DNA of 64,000 bases from Tipula vernalis (lineage: Eukaryota > Arthropoda > Insecta > Diptera > Tipulidae), in contig OY282560.1 in the NCBI GenBank assembly GCA_958295665.1, positions 45,446,333 to 45,510,332 of the forward strand, in the 5' to 3' direction. The position numbers were made by a program, and so were the translations under genes. Below the pieces are notes generated by a model. That model was given only the letters and a program-made list of their open reading frames with translations. It did not search any database and had not been told where the DNA came from. Positions 1 through 10,334 of this stretch are shown piece by piece. The first letter of the stretch is position 1. Each line of letters begins with the position of its first letter.

Positions 1-935
1 TATTGATTAATTCAACTCCCAAATAAATCCCGAAATTAATTTCTTAAGTCAATCTACTACAGCTCAACCTCCAACGCAACATAGTTCTAAACGAAATCAC
101 CAAATCAACCATAAATCAACCCTTAACCTAACTCCAAAACAACTCGTAAATAATTCCCCAACCGAACAACTCACTTAACCACAATGCAGGCTAACTAAAT
201 CCTAACTCAATTTCAACCCCACTTAGCTCGAACCAAATCTCAACCCTCTGCTTAACCATCCTCATCGTACCATCATACCACCATACCATCACCATTACCA
301 TCATACCATCATACCATTGATATTCCAGAACTTTATCCAAAAATCACTTTAGAATCCCATTTCCATGGCACATGTCAAATTTCATCATAATCGATTAAGG
401 AATAGCCAAGTTCTATGCTTTTTCACACTCATCAGGGGCTTTCAAAACGTCGAGAAAAATGGTTTTGGACGAAGCCAACTTTTTCGCAATTTGTGGGAGG
501 ATTTCAATACTTTGGTATTTTTATGCCGGTATGATTGTACGTTGCTGTTATGGTATGATGGTGGGTAGGGTTTTAGTTGAAATAGAGTTGGATTTGAGTG
601 AAAAGTTCGGTTAGGGAGTAATTTGGGGTCGAGTTTAGGGTTTATTGGGAGGTTAGATAGAGTAAAGTTCATTCACGTACGAAGCTTTCGAATCGACCTA
701 ATTTTAGGATTGGGTTTACCAATAAGTTTATAGTTGAGCAGAGGATTGAGATTCGTTCGGGCTAAATTTGGTTTAAGTTGAGTTAGGATTTAGTTAGCTT
801 GTATTGAGGTTAAGTGAGTTGTTCGGTTGGGGATTGAGTTGAGGATTGGGTTGACGACGTTTATGATTGTGTTGCGATTAAACGGATGCTGAGTTGTAAA
901 TTAAGTTCGAGGTTAAGCTGAAGATTGACTTAAGA
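1..935. repeat. Foldback-like dispersed repeat with GTTGAG/CTCAAC tracts
   Basis: The left part (about 1-320) is rich in CTCAAC, CCATCATACC and CAACTC words. The right part (about 520-935) is rich in the complements (GTTGAG, GGTATGATGG), so the two flanks form an imperfect inverted repeat around a central spacer (about 320-520). The spacer segment at 424-524 recurs in reverse complement at about 31750-31860, and the segment near 322-420 recurs near 23220-23340. GTTGAG-rich tracts recur at 21541-21890 and 26080-27010. This looks like a dispersed foldback-type element. The small ORFs here are shadows of the repeat. Confidence 0.6.
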
Positions 936-2284
936 GGTGGAGTTAATCAATACCAAAGTTTTGATCACCTCATCAGGTTTCAGCCCTTTATATTGTATAA
1001 TTATAAAACAATGCTCCCTATTTTTTAGGGCATTGTACGATAACGTATTTGACATCTATACAACCCAAACAATTCGGGAAGTTTTCGGGAAGAGCCATTG
1101 TGACTTAGTTGGTGGTTTTAGATAAAATACTATAGTTTTAATGCTGCCCAAATAGCTTCGGAAACCTCGAATATAATTGTTGTCGATGCTTCCATCCGAT
1201 ATTCGTTTAACATGCTTATCATTGTATTTCTAGCGGCAAGATTTCCGATATAGACAAGGAAAATAAATCAAGTGAATACTACAAGAGAAGTTAGCAGTGC
1301 TAGCATTAATCTAAGGCCTGGAGATATACTTTCCGTATGCTGCTTTTTTAACAGAGGCAAAACGTTTTTAGCAGCTCGGGGAAATAATTTTTAAATTTTT
1401 TGGGGTATTTATAAAGCTCTTTTATGAGAGTTTTATAAGATCTTAATTGTTCTCGATTTTGCCAAAGAGGATGAACCCAATATCTCAGCTTCGCCGGTTT
1501 AAGCTTCTTGTTAGCAACACTGAATATTGACGCAAGTGCTAAATCTATCACTATTTCCAAAATTTGCTTTACATGATTTGATATAAAGACGCACAGTTCG
1601 TGTGCTCTAATATAACGCCTTTAAAAAACTTAATTCTGTAAATTCCATAGGTGTAAACTTTAAAGAAAAAAAAAATCAAAGTTTCAAATTGACAGTTAAA
1701 AATTTGAATTTCGATTAATTTTCAGAATTTTCATATGCTTGCATTTCATAATTTTGATTGCTTAAAATTTGTTGTGATTTTAGAGTCACAACTAATCTGC
1801 ATTGACATCCGGTACCCATAAGATAGAAGAACTTTTCCATATAAGTAATGCGAGATGTTTAAATTCAGCAGATTAAAAGCACAGCTAAAATTCATTTGGT
1901 GTACTTCAACAGGTGATTTTATTTTAAATATAAATAGAAATACATCAAGGCGCATTTGAATTGAATAAAATTAAGACAAAAATAATTTGTTCGGTTTACC
2001 GCAATGTTTGTTTGTAAACCACATTTTTTTTTTATTTTGCCCCCGAAGCAAAACACGCAAATTTTTTTGAAGTTCCTACTTTCGGAATGAAGGTGCTTCT
2101 CTATTACGTAGCCACATAAATAGAAGACTAATAAGAAAGATCGAGAACTGCTAATTTGTGCTAATTTGTTGGCTATCGATCTGCATACTGTGCTTTGTTG
2201 TCAGTGTTAACTGCTGGTTGATTTGTAGAAAGGTGCGTCCACCGAAAATAAATATTGAGTGTGCGCATGTGAGGCAGATCTCCC
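936..2284. other. No gene recognised
   Basis: AT-rich sequence with short ORFs of no recognisable family. I see no splice-consistent gene, RNA gene or clear repeat here. Confidence 0.5.
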
Positions 2285-2932
2285 ATAGTGAAAAACGACC
2301 ATTAACAAGATTCCAAATCCTCCATTTCAAAAAAACTTCTTCTGGATAATGTGCCTCGTACCTTACCGTATATGACCTACACAGCCGAATCTTACCCAAA
2401 TCTCTGGCAGTGCTTGTTATTAGACAGACTCCCAATAGAAAATACTCAATACTGTAAGAGGAACACTGACATTGACAAAATTCCAAATCCTCCGTTTCCA
2501 AAAAACTTCTTCTGGATAATGTGCCCCACACCTTGGCTTATATGACCTGTATAGCCGAACCTTGCTCAAATTTCTGGAAGTGCTTGTTAAAGGGCCCCAA
2601 TAGAAAATACTCAATATTGTGGGTGGAAAACGACCATTAACAAGATTCCATATCCTCCGTTTCGAATAAATTTCTTCTGAGTAATGTGCCCCGTACCTTG
2701 GCTTATTTGACCGATATAGCGGAAACTTGCCCAAATCTCTGGAAGTGCTTGTTATTTGGTCCCCAACAGAAAATACTCAATATTGTAAATGGAACACTGC
2801 CATTAACAATATTCCAAATCCTCCGTTTCGAAAAAACTTCTTCTGAATAATTTGTCCCATACCTTGCCTTATATGACCGGTATAGCCTAACCTTGACCAA
2901 ATCTCTGGAAGTGCTTGTTAATGGGTCCCCAA
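2285..2932. repeat. Satellite array, block 1 (~169-bp monomers)
   Basis: Direct tandem monomers can be followed by the landmark AACTTCTTCTG (or TTTCTTCTG) near 2333, 2500, 2670 and 2838. Each carries CAATAGAAAATACTCAA, CCAAATCCTCCGTTTCG and AATCTCTGGAAGTGCTTG. The spacing is about 167-170 bp. Open reading frames on the minus strand simply read through the repeat. The array continues after a transposon insertion at 2933-3686. Confidence 0.88.
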
Positions 2933-3686
2933 TTTTTTTTATTAATTGGGGGGGCCATGCGGGCGATCAGCCACTTCGCACTGCGACCTAAAAGATCTAT
3001 TGTGCTGGCCCCTGCTTAATTATCCGTCCAGTCAATATTCAGGTTCTTAATGAACCTGACAATATTGCCTCCCGGTACGTGATACATACTATCTGGGCTT
3101 ATTGCTCTCCCTCCTAGATGTTTACTACAGCATGTAGTTCCGCTAGAAAGACGGTAGCATTGGAGCTCAAGGACCTCGAGAGGGTTGTCCCACTCCCGTA
3201 TATTCCTACTCCTGCCCCGTATTCCGTTTGATTTTACTCTTACGAGTTGCTGGGAATTGCAAATCACCTGTAGGTCACCCAGCTATACTACAGGAAGGCT
3301 AAATAAAACTGGAGGGTGCCTGGTATCCAGAGTCCGCACATTTTGGGCTGATTAACCTATCATCCATTCATCTTTCGGCATATGCTGTTCCACCTTAGAT
3401 TAGGGTTTTTTGTCAAGGTTTTCTCCTTTAGCGCCGTACTTTAGCCTGTGCCAAATGGCCTAAAATGTGCCAAGTGGCCTTAGTTACCAGTGGTTGCCAC
3501 GAGGAGGCAGTACGTACACTTGCGAATTGTGAACAGGTTACCCCTTACACAATTGTACCCATCACGTAGCTGCCTAATGACAAGACCAGAACAGCCCACG
3601 TGATGCGCACCCTACTGGAAGGTTACGGAGCTGGTAGATTAATCTACTCAACTTTGATCCCCCCCTCCAATAGACGCCAAACCACC
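2933..3686 (-). mobile_element. 754-bp non-LTR-type insertion within the satellite
   Basis: The segment interrupts a satellite monomer and is flanked by a perfect 12-bp direct repeat, ATGGGTCCCCAA, at 2921-2932 and 3687-3698. Read on the minus strand it ends in an A8 tail (T8 on the plus strand at 2933-2940), as expected for target-primed retrotransposition. It holds an 83-codon minus-strand ORF (3016-3267) without a recognised domain, possibly the 3' end of a non-LTR ORF. Part of the sequence around GGATACCAGG is shared with 24060-24310, so the element is dispersed. No autonomous reverse transcriptase is present, so it is a truncated or non-autonomous copy. Confidence 0.8.
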
Positions 3687-4150
3687 ATGGGTCCCCAATA
3701 GAAAATACTCAAAATGTTAAATGGAAAGTGCCAATAACAGTATTCCAAATTCATCGTTTTGAAAAAACTTCTTCTGAATAATGTGCCCCACACCTTGGTT
3801 TCTATGACCTTTATAACCGAACCTTGCCCTAATCTCCGAAAGTGCTTGTTAATGGGCCATCAATAGAAAATACTCAATATTGTGAGTGGAAAAAGACCAT
3901 TAACAAGATTCCATATCCTCCGTTTCGAATAGATTTCTTCTGGGTAATGTGACCCGTACCTTGGCTTGTATGACCGGTATAGCCAAACCTTGCCCAAATC
4001 TCTGACTGTGCTTGTTAATTGGCCCCCAACAGAAAATACTCAACATTGTAAATGGAACACTGCCATTAACAAGATTCCAAATCCCCCGTTTCGAAAAAAC
4101 TTCTTCTGAATAATTTGTCCCATACCTTGCCTTACATGACTGATAACTTT
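3687..4150. repeat. Satellite array, block 2
   Basis: This continues the ~169-bp satellite after the insertion, with landmark AACTTCTTCTG or TTTCTTCTG near 3768, 3938 and 4108. Monomer types recur in the same order as in block 1: one with AAAGACCATTAACAAGATTCC, then one with CCCAACAGAAAATACTC, then one with AATAATTTGTCCCATACC. This indicates a three-monomer higher-order unit of about 505-510 bp. The last monomer is cut near 4145. Confidence 0.85.
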
Positions 4151-4621
4151 CGGTGCACTTTGAAACAAAAGAAAATAATTCTGAACAGCAAATATTCAAA
4201 TTGGTTTTGCGGTGTTAGCTAATGTACGTGATTAAATGGTCGTTGATTTGGATGTGGCGAAACCCATTTTTAAGATCGAGTAAGGTGAAATTGATTTTAT
4301 TTTGAAGTCAGTCGAGACAATTCTTGATTCGTGATAAAGAAAACAATCGTTCACTGTATTCACTATTCGACTTTCGGACAAATTATTCTTCTGTCACACC
4401 TCTTAAGTCTTCCATGTCTTTGGAAGATAGTCGCCTAGGTGAAGAATAAATAAAATTAGCGAAATTCAATCCTATTCTTAGTTTAAGTTTCATTTCATCA
4501 CACTCGCGTCGAATCCACTAATCGTATGACATTCATAATCGGAAAAGAATAACCATAAATTAAAATATTTAACGGAACACTGCTCAAAATAAGTTATTCA
4601 GAATTATTGATTCCAAAATAG
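4151..4621. other. No gene recognised; possible upstream exon or promoter of the next gene
   Basis: AT-rich. A short in-frame ATG at 4526 is closed by a stop after eight codons. If the DPCGKK gene has an upstream exon or a start codon, it should lie here or further upstream, but I cannot place it. Confidence 0.4.
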
Positions 4622-5086
4622 TTAACTCCGATAAACGGTTGTTGGGGTGATGAGGGTGCATCGAACAAACTGAAAATTCCCAAGTCGAGTGAAACTTGGC
4701 CATTAACCCACCAGGATCAGAGCTCTACCAAAACAGGAACATGTAATTATTCGATAAGTTGTGGGGGAGATCCTTGCGGCAAAAAAGGTGGATCAAAATC
4801 TAGCAAAAACAGTCTGTGCAATAAAAATCCTTTCCAAAATTCTTCATCCAACAAGAAAGATCCATGCGGCAAAAAAGATCCATGCGGCAAAAAAGATCCA
4901 TGCGGCAAAAAAGATCCATGCGGCAAAAAAGATGCATGCGGCAAGAAAAACGAGAAGAAACAAAATTGCCCCGAACCATGTCCTAAAAAAGAAGATCCCT
5001 ATGATCGTTGTGCGAAATACAGAAGTATATCAAGAGATTCTTGCGACCCCTGCAGAAAATTACCAGCTCCTTGTCCCGATAAATAA
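4622..5086 (+). CDS. Don juan-like Cys/Lys-rich DPCGKK-repeat protein (5' end undefined)
   Basis: An open frame of 154 codons runs from just after a TAG at 4619 to TAA at 5084. The protein is rich in Cys, Lys and Asp. Its centre has five six-residue repeats, four DPCGKK and one DACGKK (4859-4948), preceded by a single outlying copy near 4769. The tail is Cys-rich, with CPEPCPKK, DSCDPC and APCPDK. In Drosophila, the sperm-specific mitochondria-associated protein Don juan carries repeats of the form DPCKKK, so a testis or sperm role is a family-level inference. There is no ATG in this frame, so translation must start in an unseen upstream exon, or the locus is a broken retrocopy. The stop codon overlaps the poly(A) signal, and a genomic A17 follows. 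The opposite-strand ORF is a shadow of the repeat. Confidence 0.6.
   Translation, partial: LTPINGCWGDEGASNKLKIPKSSETWPLTHQDQSSTKTGTCNYSISCGGDPCGKKGGSKSSKNSLCNKNPFQNSSSNKKDPCGKKDPCGKKDPCGKKDPCGKKDACGKKNEKKQNCPEPCPKKEDPYDRCAKYRSISRDSCDPCRKLPAPCPDK
4859..4948 (+). repeat. 18-bp coding tandem repeat, five copies
   Basis: The unit GATCCATGCGGCAAAAAA is repeated four times perfectly at 4859-4930. A fifth copy (4931-4948) has a C-to-G change that turns Pro into Ala and an A-to-G change in the Lys codons. The near identity of units suggests recent slippage or unequal exchange. Each unit adds one DPCGKK. Confidence 0.97.
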
Positions 5087-5127
5087 AAGTTGATCTTTAT
5101 TTTAATTGGTAAAAAAAAAAAAAAAAA
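5082..5127 (+). terminator. AATAAA poly(A) signal and genomic A17 tract
   Basis: AATAAA (5082-5087) overlaps the TAA stop. A run of 17 A (5111-5127) begins 23 bp after it, exactly where a poly(A) tail would be added. This is either a coincidental A-run or the fossil tail of a retroposed transcript. Confidence 0.6.
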
Positions 5128-5430
5128 CGACTTGACTTGATTTGGTAAAACTGACTTCGACACGAAAAGCGTACGAATCGAACTTCAGAGTGGCCTCAAT
5201 CATGAATTTATGCTTCCAATTTAGGACTCCGCCATCTTTCGGAAACAATTAGTATGACCAGTACGATTACAAACGTTAGTCTATCTTCTCACTGCGGCTT
5301 AATGCAATTAATATAAAAGTGCCCTCGTTGTCCTACGTGAATAAAATTATATATAGTATAGGTGTTTACATTCCTGCGTTCTTATCTATGTTTAAAACTT
5401 GTGATTGGACATACTGCGAGGCCAACAAAT

Positions 5431-6005
5431 TCAAAGATCGTGGCCGTGGTATCGGTGGTTGTTGCATTGGCCTGTCCATAACCGTTGGCTGTGGACGGGT
5501 TCTTTACGCCGGTAAATATACACAAGACTCATTGCCAACCCGAGAGTAAGTAATGCGTAGATTGACACATAATGATGAATATGGTGTCCATAATCGGATG
5601 GATCGATGACGTCCGGCAACTTCGCTTCGTTGCTTTTCTGCAGCTTGATGGATTTTTCTAGTTCCGCAATCTCCTTGGTGAAGCTGTCGGTCGTTTCTTT
5701 TCCTTGAGATTTTGTTAGGATAGGTAATTGTAGTGTTGATGGTTCTTCCTCGCAATAGAGAATTTTGATTGACTTGATTATTGAATAGTTGGTCCGGTGT
5801 GATTTTTAACTTACATACACTTCGGAGCTAACGTTATAATTCCTGACTTGTCTAGAACCATCGTGTTTACCACACGATTACAGATTAGGTTAATATTTGG
5901 AGGTTTGCTCACTGTGAATGTCCATTGATTGACGCCTATCTGAGTCCAATAGATCTGCTTTTTTATGGTTGTTTTAGTGCAATTTACGCTATTCCGGCAG
6001 TTCAA
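5431..6005 (-). pseudogene. env-like: Envelope (F-like) glycoprotein remnant, C-terminal part
   Basis: Read on the minus strand, 6005-5811 encodes an ectodomain-like piece (WTQIG, WTFTVSKPPNINLICN, GIITLAPKC) ending in a stop. After a frame change, 5760-5431 encodes a charged, Leu-rich stretch, a His-rich juxtamembrane segment and a hydrophobic helix (YALLTLGLAMSLVYIY) followed by RRK, a typical transmembrane anchor with a short cytoplasmic tail. This order matches the C-terminal half of the baculovirus-F-like envelopes of insect errantiviruses. The frameshift and the internal stop make it a relic. It sits antisense to the start of the Pao relic at 5960. Nothing recognisable lies between 5128 and 5430. 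Confidence 0.6.
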
Positions 6006-6860
6006 CGCTTTTATCAGATAGAAAATGTAAAGACAAAAAATAATTTTTCGATTGAAGAAAAATCATGCGAGGTTCATTACGCAAAAAATGTACAAAGAGA
6101 TGTTCATGGTAGATATAGTGTAGCACTTCCTACCAGAACAAACCTGTTAAATTTATGTGACAATAAGCAATTTTTATATTTAGAAAAAAAGCTTAATGTA
6201 AACCCAGAATTAAAAAGTCCATATTGTCAATTTATTAATGAATACATTGCATTAAACCATATGCAAAAATCATCAGAATTTGATTCACTATCTTATTTTC
6301 CTCCTCATCATGGAGTTTTTAAAAAACATGAGACTAATCCAAAAATATAAGAATAGTGTTTAATGCATCATCAAAATCCGCTTCGGGGTTGTCATTAAAT
6401 GACACCCTATTGACAGGTCCTTTAATTCAACAGGAACTTTTTTCAATCCTCTTGCGATTTCGAAAATTTAAAATTGGTTTAACGGCGGACATTATTAAAA
6501 TGTACCGCCAAATAAACGTTCAAGAATCGGATCGTGCTCTACAAAAAATCTGGTGGTGCAGTAATCCAGGTGAGCCATTATCGGTTTGTAAGCTAAACAC
6601 CGTAACATATGGTACTGCAAGTGCTCCATTTCTGGCCATCAGAACTTTAAAGCAACTAGCCATCGACAAAAACTTTCCGGACGTATCACAGAAGTATATG
6701 TGTTGAAGATTTTTATGTAGATGACCTGTGCACGGGCGCAAATACCGTAAACGAGGCCAAATCTATCAAAGCTAAATTAACTTCATTACTAGCAAAAGGA
6801 GGTTTTGAGTTAACAAAATTTGTTTGCAATAATACTGAAGTTATAGTATTCCTGATTTTG
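5975..6860 (+). pseudogene. pol: Pao-1 linker and reverse transcriptase
   Basis: 5975-6350 encodes the region before the RT domain, including QIENVK, RDVHGRYSVALP, and YFPPHHGVFKKHE just ahead of the RT core. After a frame change, 6356-6706 encodes the palm with FNASSKSASGLSLNDTLLTG, the AD-I-KMYRQI motif and TVTYGTASAPFLA. A further frame change at about 6705 is followed by the intact catalytic tetrad YVDD (about 6712-6723) and a GGFELTKF thumb-region motif. These are standard Pao RT signatures. The three frames and the indels near 6700 and 6845 make it a pseudogene. Confidence 0.85.
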
Positions 6861-7031
6861 AACTAAACAATCAAAAAATCGTTAGCGTTTTGGGAATGAG
6901 TTGGAATATTGAGAATGATACAATTTCATTGTCATTAGGAAAAATACAAACTCAATCATCTCTTAATAAACGAACGGTATTGTCACAAATTTCTCAACTA
7001 TTTGACCCTGTAGGCCTTTGTGCCCCAATAA

Positions 7032-7640
7032 ATGCAAACGATCCAGGTACCTAAGTGTATTGTTAATCCAAATGATATTAAATACATGGAGTTGTATGGT
7101 TTCGGCGATGCATCCGAATTAGGATTTGGATGCTGTATATATATTCGGATGTTAAATAACAATGGTACTTATAATTGTAATTTGCTTTGTGCTAAATTAA
7201 GGGTAGCTCCTATTAAGACTCAAACTATACCAAGATTAGAACTACGCGCGTCTTTATTATTATCGGAATTGTATGAAAGGGTTAAGGAGTTTATGAAAAT
7301 TACGTTCAACAAAGTCAAATTGTGGTCAGACTCGGAAATCACTATACACAGAATACAGTCGTCGCCATCAAGTTATGCAAGTTTCGTAACCAACCGGGTG
7401 TCTCAAATTCAAGACATTGCTCCACCGGAATTATGGGCATACATTCCAACTAATTTAAACCCGCAGATTTGGTATCGCGTGGATTGATGCCTACACAATT
7501 AGAAGCATCAGCACTATGGTGGAATGGTCCTCCATTTTTATTACAAGACGAAGAAAATTGGGACCTACCAAAAATAAAGCTAGCGTGTTCAGATGATAAT
7601 GAATATTTGAAATCTAAAACATTATAAGAAATCAATGAAC
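7032..7640 (+). pseudogene. pol: Pao-1 RNase H domain
   Basis: The ORF 7032-7487 contains the Pao RNase H hallmarks: YGFGDASELGFGCCIY (first Asp), RVAPIKTQTIPRLELRASLL (Glu), and KLWSDSEITIHRI (second Asp). It continues in another frame into WWNGPPFLLQDEENW, typical of the segment before integrase. The connection domain upstream is shortened: it jumps from LFDPVGLCAP to the RNase H within a few codons, so about 100 residues appear deleted. Confidence 0.82.
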
Positions 7641-7869
7641 CACAAAACTATCTCATACAGCGTTATTCAGGTTTAAATAAATTGCTTCGCATTTCCGCCT
7701 TATGCTTACGATTTTGCCAAAATACAAAACTAAAAGCTGAAAATCGTAAGTATGATGATATATCACCTCAGGAAACTGAAAACGCCCTCAACGGGGTAGT
7801 AAAATCTATTCAGTCTAAAATATATAGTAAAGAACTCAAATTGCTTAACGCTAATAAATATCTTAATAA

Positions 7870-9013
7870 GTAAAGTTCAATCTTAAAACTAAATCCGTTT
7901 ATCGACGACAGCGGCACATTTGGCGTTGGTGGCCGGCTAAAAAATTCTTCCTTGATGTATAATCAAAAACATCTAATTCTTCTTCCGTCCAACCATATAT
8001 TTACAACGTTGTTAGCTCGTAACGAACATATCCGGAATTTACACGCTGGACCTTAAACTCTGCTATCCTCGCTACGACAACGGTTCTGGATAATAGGCGG
8101 TAGACAATTATGTACAAAAATAGTTCACGATTGCATTCTATGTTTCCGAACAAAACCAACGTCAATTTACCAACTGATGGGTGAATTACCTCCCGAACGT
8201 GTCCAACCATCTTGTGCTTTTGATAATGTCGGTATCGACTATTGTGGTCCGTTTAACATTGTTCCCAAAATCCGTTCTAATGTGGTTATAAAAGCATATA
8301 TTGCTGTTTTTGTTTGCTTCTCTACAAAAGCAACTCACTTAGAAGTTGTTCAAGATCTGACGACTAATTCTTTTTTGCAAGCTCTCAGGCGATTTGTTTC
8401 TCGAACAGGACGATGTTCCAACATTTTTAGTGATGATGCTACAAATTTTATGGCTGCTCAAGGAAATCTACGCTCAAGGATGCTACTTAATCAAAACTGC
8501 ATTTATGAAGAATTAAACACATTAGTAACTCAAATAGAGGCTTGTCTTAATTCAAGGCCCCTTACACCCATGTCGAACGATCCATCACATTTTTCTGCAC
8601 TGACTCCAGGCCACTTCCTTATTAGAAAACCTCTCAATTTACTCCCCGAACCATCTTTGCAACATTTGGATTTTAATCGGTTGGCAAGATACCAACGGTT
8701 ACAATATAATTTTCAAAAGTTCTTTCAGCGATGGTCATCAGAATATCTTGCGGAACTACAACCTCATCGAAAATGGCAACAGTCCACTTCAAATGTTCGT
8801 TTCGGTACCCTGGTCCTTCTTAATGAGGAAAATGTTCCACCTCTGAAGTGGATCATGGGTCGAATTATACAGACTCATCCGGGAAAGGATAATTCTTTAC
8901 GTGCTGTGACTGTAAAAACCGTTAATGGAGATTTTAAGAGAGCAATTACGAAAATTTCTGTTCTTCCGATCGAAGAAGTGTCTATTCAAACTAATTTAAC
9001 CAGCACCGTATAA
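7870..9013 (+). pseudogene. pol: Pao-1 integrase
   Basis: 7880-8176 encodes the integrase entry (NPFIDDSGTFGVGGRL, HLILLPSNH) and an HHCC-like zinc region, with a single stop after HAGP. The main ORF 8177-9013 encodes the DDE core: GIDYCGPF, AVFVCFSTKATHLEVV, then FSDDATNFMAAQ. It jumps directly to YEELNTLVTQIEACLNSRPLTP, so the segment with the conserved Pro-His-Gly-Gly and the catalytic Glu is deleted. The C-terminal part (LTPGHFLI, LARYQRLQ, RFGTLVLL, LKWIMGRIIQTHPG, RAITKISVLP) is complete and ends at the stop. The loss of the third catalytic residue makes it inactive. Confidence 0.87.
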
Positions 9014-9158
9014 TTCATTTTGGTTGTATTCAGTTTTTGGTTTTCAAATAATAATACTGTCGCTGAAAATAAAGATTGTTATTTTATTATGTGGTAATTA
9101 TTAATTTTGTAATAATTTCTTAAAAATAAAATAAAAAATTATTTCAAGGTGGCCGGAA

Positions 9159-9472
9159 TGTTAAATCCAAAACTAATTACTGTCATTCATTTGTAAACAT
9201 TTGTGTCACTGTAATTTTTATAATGTCAAAAAATAAAATCTATTACGTATTTCTTTAAAAACCTACTATAAAAATTTATAATAATCTATTACAACATTTG
9301 TTCATGTATAAAAAACCACTTCCGGCATCTTGCTTTTTTAGTTATAAGTTTTTTTGTATGCTTCTGTCGATGGAACATCGATTTTACTTTGTATATTATA
9401 AAATTAAAATAAAGTTTGAAATTATTACCCTACGAGTAAATTGCTGTTGTTAGTTAAAAAAGTTCAAAATAA
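9159..9472 (+). repeat. 3' LTR of Pao-1
   Basis: It starts with TGTTAAATCC immediately after the polypurine GGTGGCCGGAA, and is proposed to end at AAAATAACA near 9472. It contains a TATA-like box (TGTATAAAAAACC, about 9305), a downstream promoter region and AATAAAG near 9410 as poly(A) signal. No second copy was seen, so the right border is an inference. Confidence 0.6.
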
Positions 9473-9725
9473 CAGTCCACTGCTATTCGTGCAATTAAAA
9501 ATCAATAATTGCCGCCACAGTAATCTTCACACTATCACTTACCAAATCCGAATAATCCAATTCCACTTCGTTCGCCTTTTTATATACACAAGCCAAACTT
9601 CTAGAAAGTTCATGACTTTTCCAGTAAGAATAGTGTAGAAACGTTTAGAACAGTTTTATCATGGTAAATTACATTTTAGTACAGTAAAACATTGAGCTAT
9701 TCATTTAACTTCTTCTATTACAATC
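9473..9725 (-). repeat. LTR-like repeat, inverted copy A
   Basis: The reverse complement matches the first halves of copies B and C: AGCTCAATGTTTTACTGTAC, a conserved block around TTTCTACACTATTCTTACTGG, then GTGTATATAAAAAGGCG as a TATA box. It lies head to head with copies B and C, giving a large inverted repeat across 9473-10520. Confidence 0.7.
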
Positions 9726-9734
9726 TAGGTGTCA

Positions 9735-10328
9735 CCGTCACACTGCGACACATAGATTGCAATTGACGATTGTAAAAGTAGGCAAAGCGCCGCTTACGGA
9801 AGATTGAAAATTGAAGCAAAATAGTGTTGTTATATTTTTTGTGTGACATAAATAATTTTGTTGTGTGTGATTTTGTTTTATTCACAATCCAGTGATACAA
9901 ACCTTGATTGACAAGGCAAAGTGTAACAACATTTTACTGTACTAAAATGGAGTTATCCATGACAAAATTGTTCTAAATGTTTCTACGCTATTCTTACCGA
10001 AGAAGTCATGAACTTTAAGTTTGGTTTGTGTATATAAAAAGGAGACTGAGATCGAATTGGATTATTAGTATTTGGTAAGCGATAGTGTAAAGATTAAAAA
10101 GGAATTAAAAAGCACGATAGTATGATTTAAAAATTATAAGTGTACAGTAAAATTGTGTGAAAATTATAAAGAGTGATCTTGTGAATTATCATTAATAAAT
10201 TGTATTGTAATAACTTTTGTGTGAAATAAATAAATTCGTTGGTGATAAATTGAATTAATTTTGTTTTATTCACAATCTAGTGATACAAATTTTGTACGAA
10301 CCTTAATTGACAAGGCAAAAACGTAACA
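9735..10328 (+). repeat. LTR-like repeat, copy B, with a preceding R-U5-like fragment
   Basis: Copy B runs from TGTAACAAC (9922) to GACAAGGCAAAAACGTAACA (10328), about 407 bp, with a TATA box (GTGTATATAAAAAGG, about 10030) and AATAAATAAA near 10226. A partial copy of only its 3' half (TTTATTCACAATC to GACAAGGCAAA, 9735-9928) precedes it directly. The TG...CA ends and the promoter plus poly(A) order fit a solo LTR. No internal retroviral genes are linked to it. Confidence 0.6.
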
Positions 10329-10334
10329 ATAATG

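Larger units (their letters stand above)
5960..9158 (+). mobile_element. BEL/Pao LTR retrotransposon relic, 5'-truncated (Pao-1)
   Basis: Collinear pol pieces run in order: protease-RT linker, reverse transcriptase, connection, RNase H, integrase zinc-binding region, integrase core and C-terminus. A purine-rich tract with GGTGGCCGG at 9148-9156 then leads directly into a TGTT-starting LTR at 9159. Gag, protease and the 5' LTR are absent. At least five frame changes, stops or deletions make it non-functional. Confidence 0.88.

Noticed and set aside
2151..2900. Overlapping minus-strand ORFs of 65-126 codons with similar proteins (RRIWNLVNG repeats)
   Set aside because: They are reading-throughs of the ~169-bp satellite, whose monomer length is close to a multiple of three. 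Similar peptides reappear with each monomer and have no start or domain logic.
4859..4948. Possible CRISPR-like direct repeat array
   Set aside because: The repeats are contiguous, without spacers, and in a coding frame of a eukaryotic gene.
4747..5093. Minus-strand ORF with repeated LPHGSF and plus-strand ORF with repeated IHAAKK
   Set aside because: Both are alternate frames of the 18-bp DPCGKK repeat. The DPCGKK frame has the Cys pattern, the longest context and a stop overlapping the poly(A) signal.
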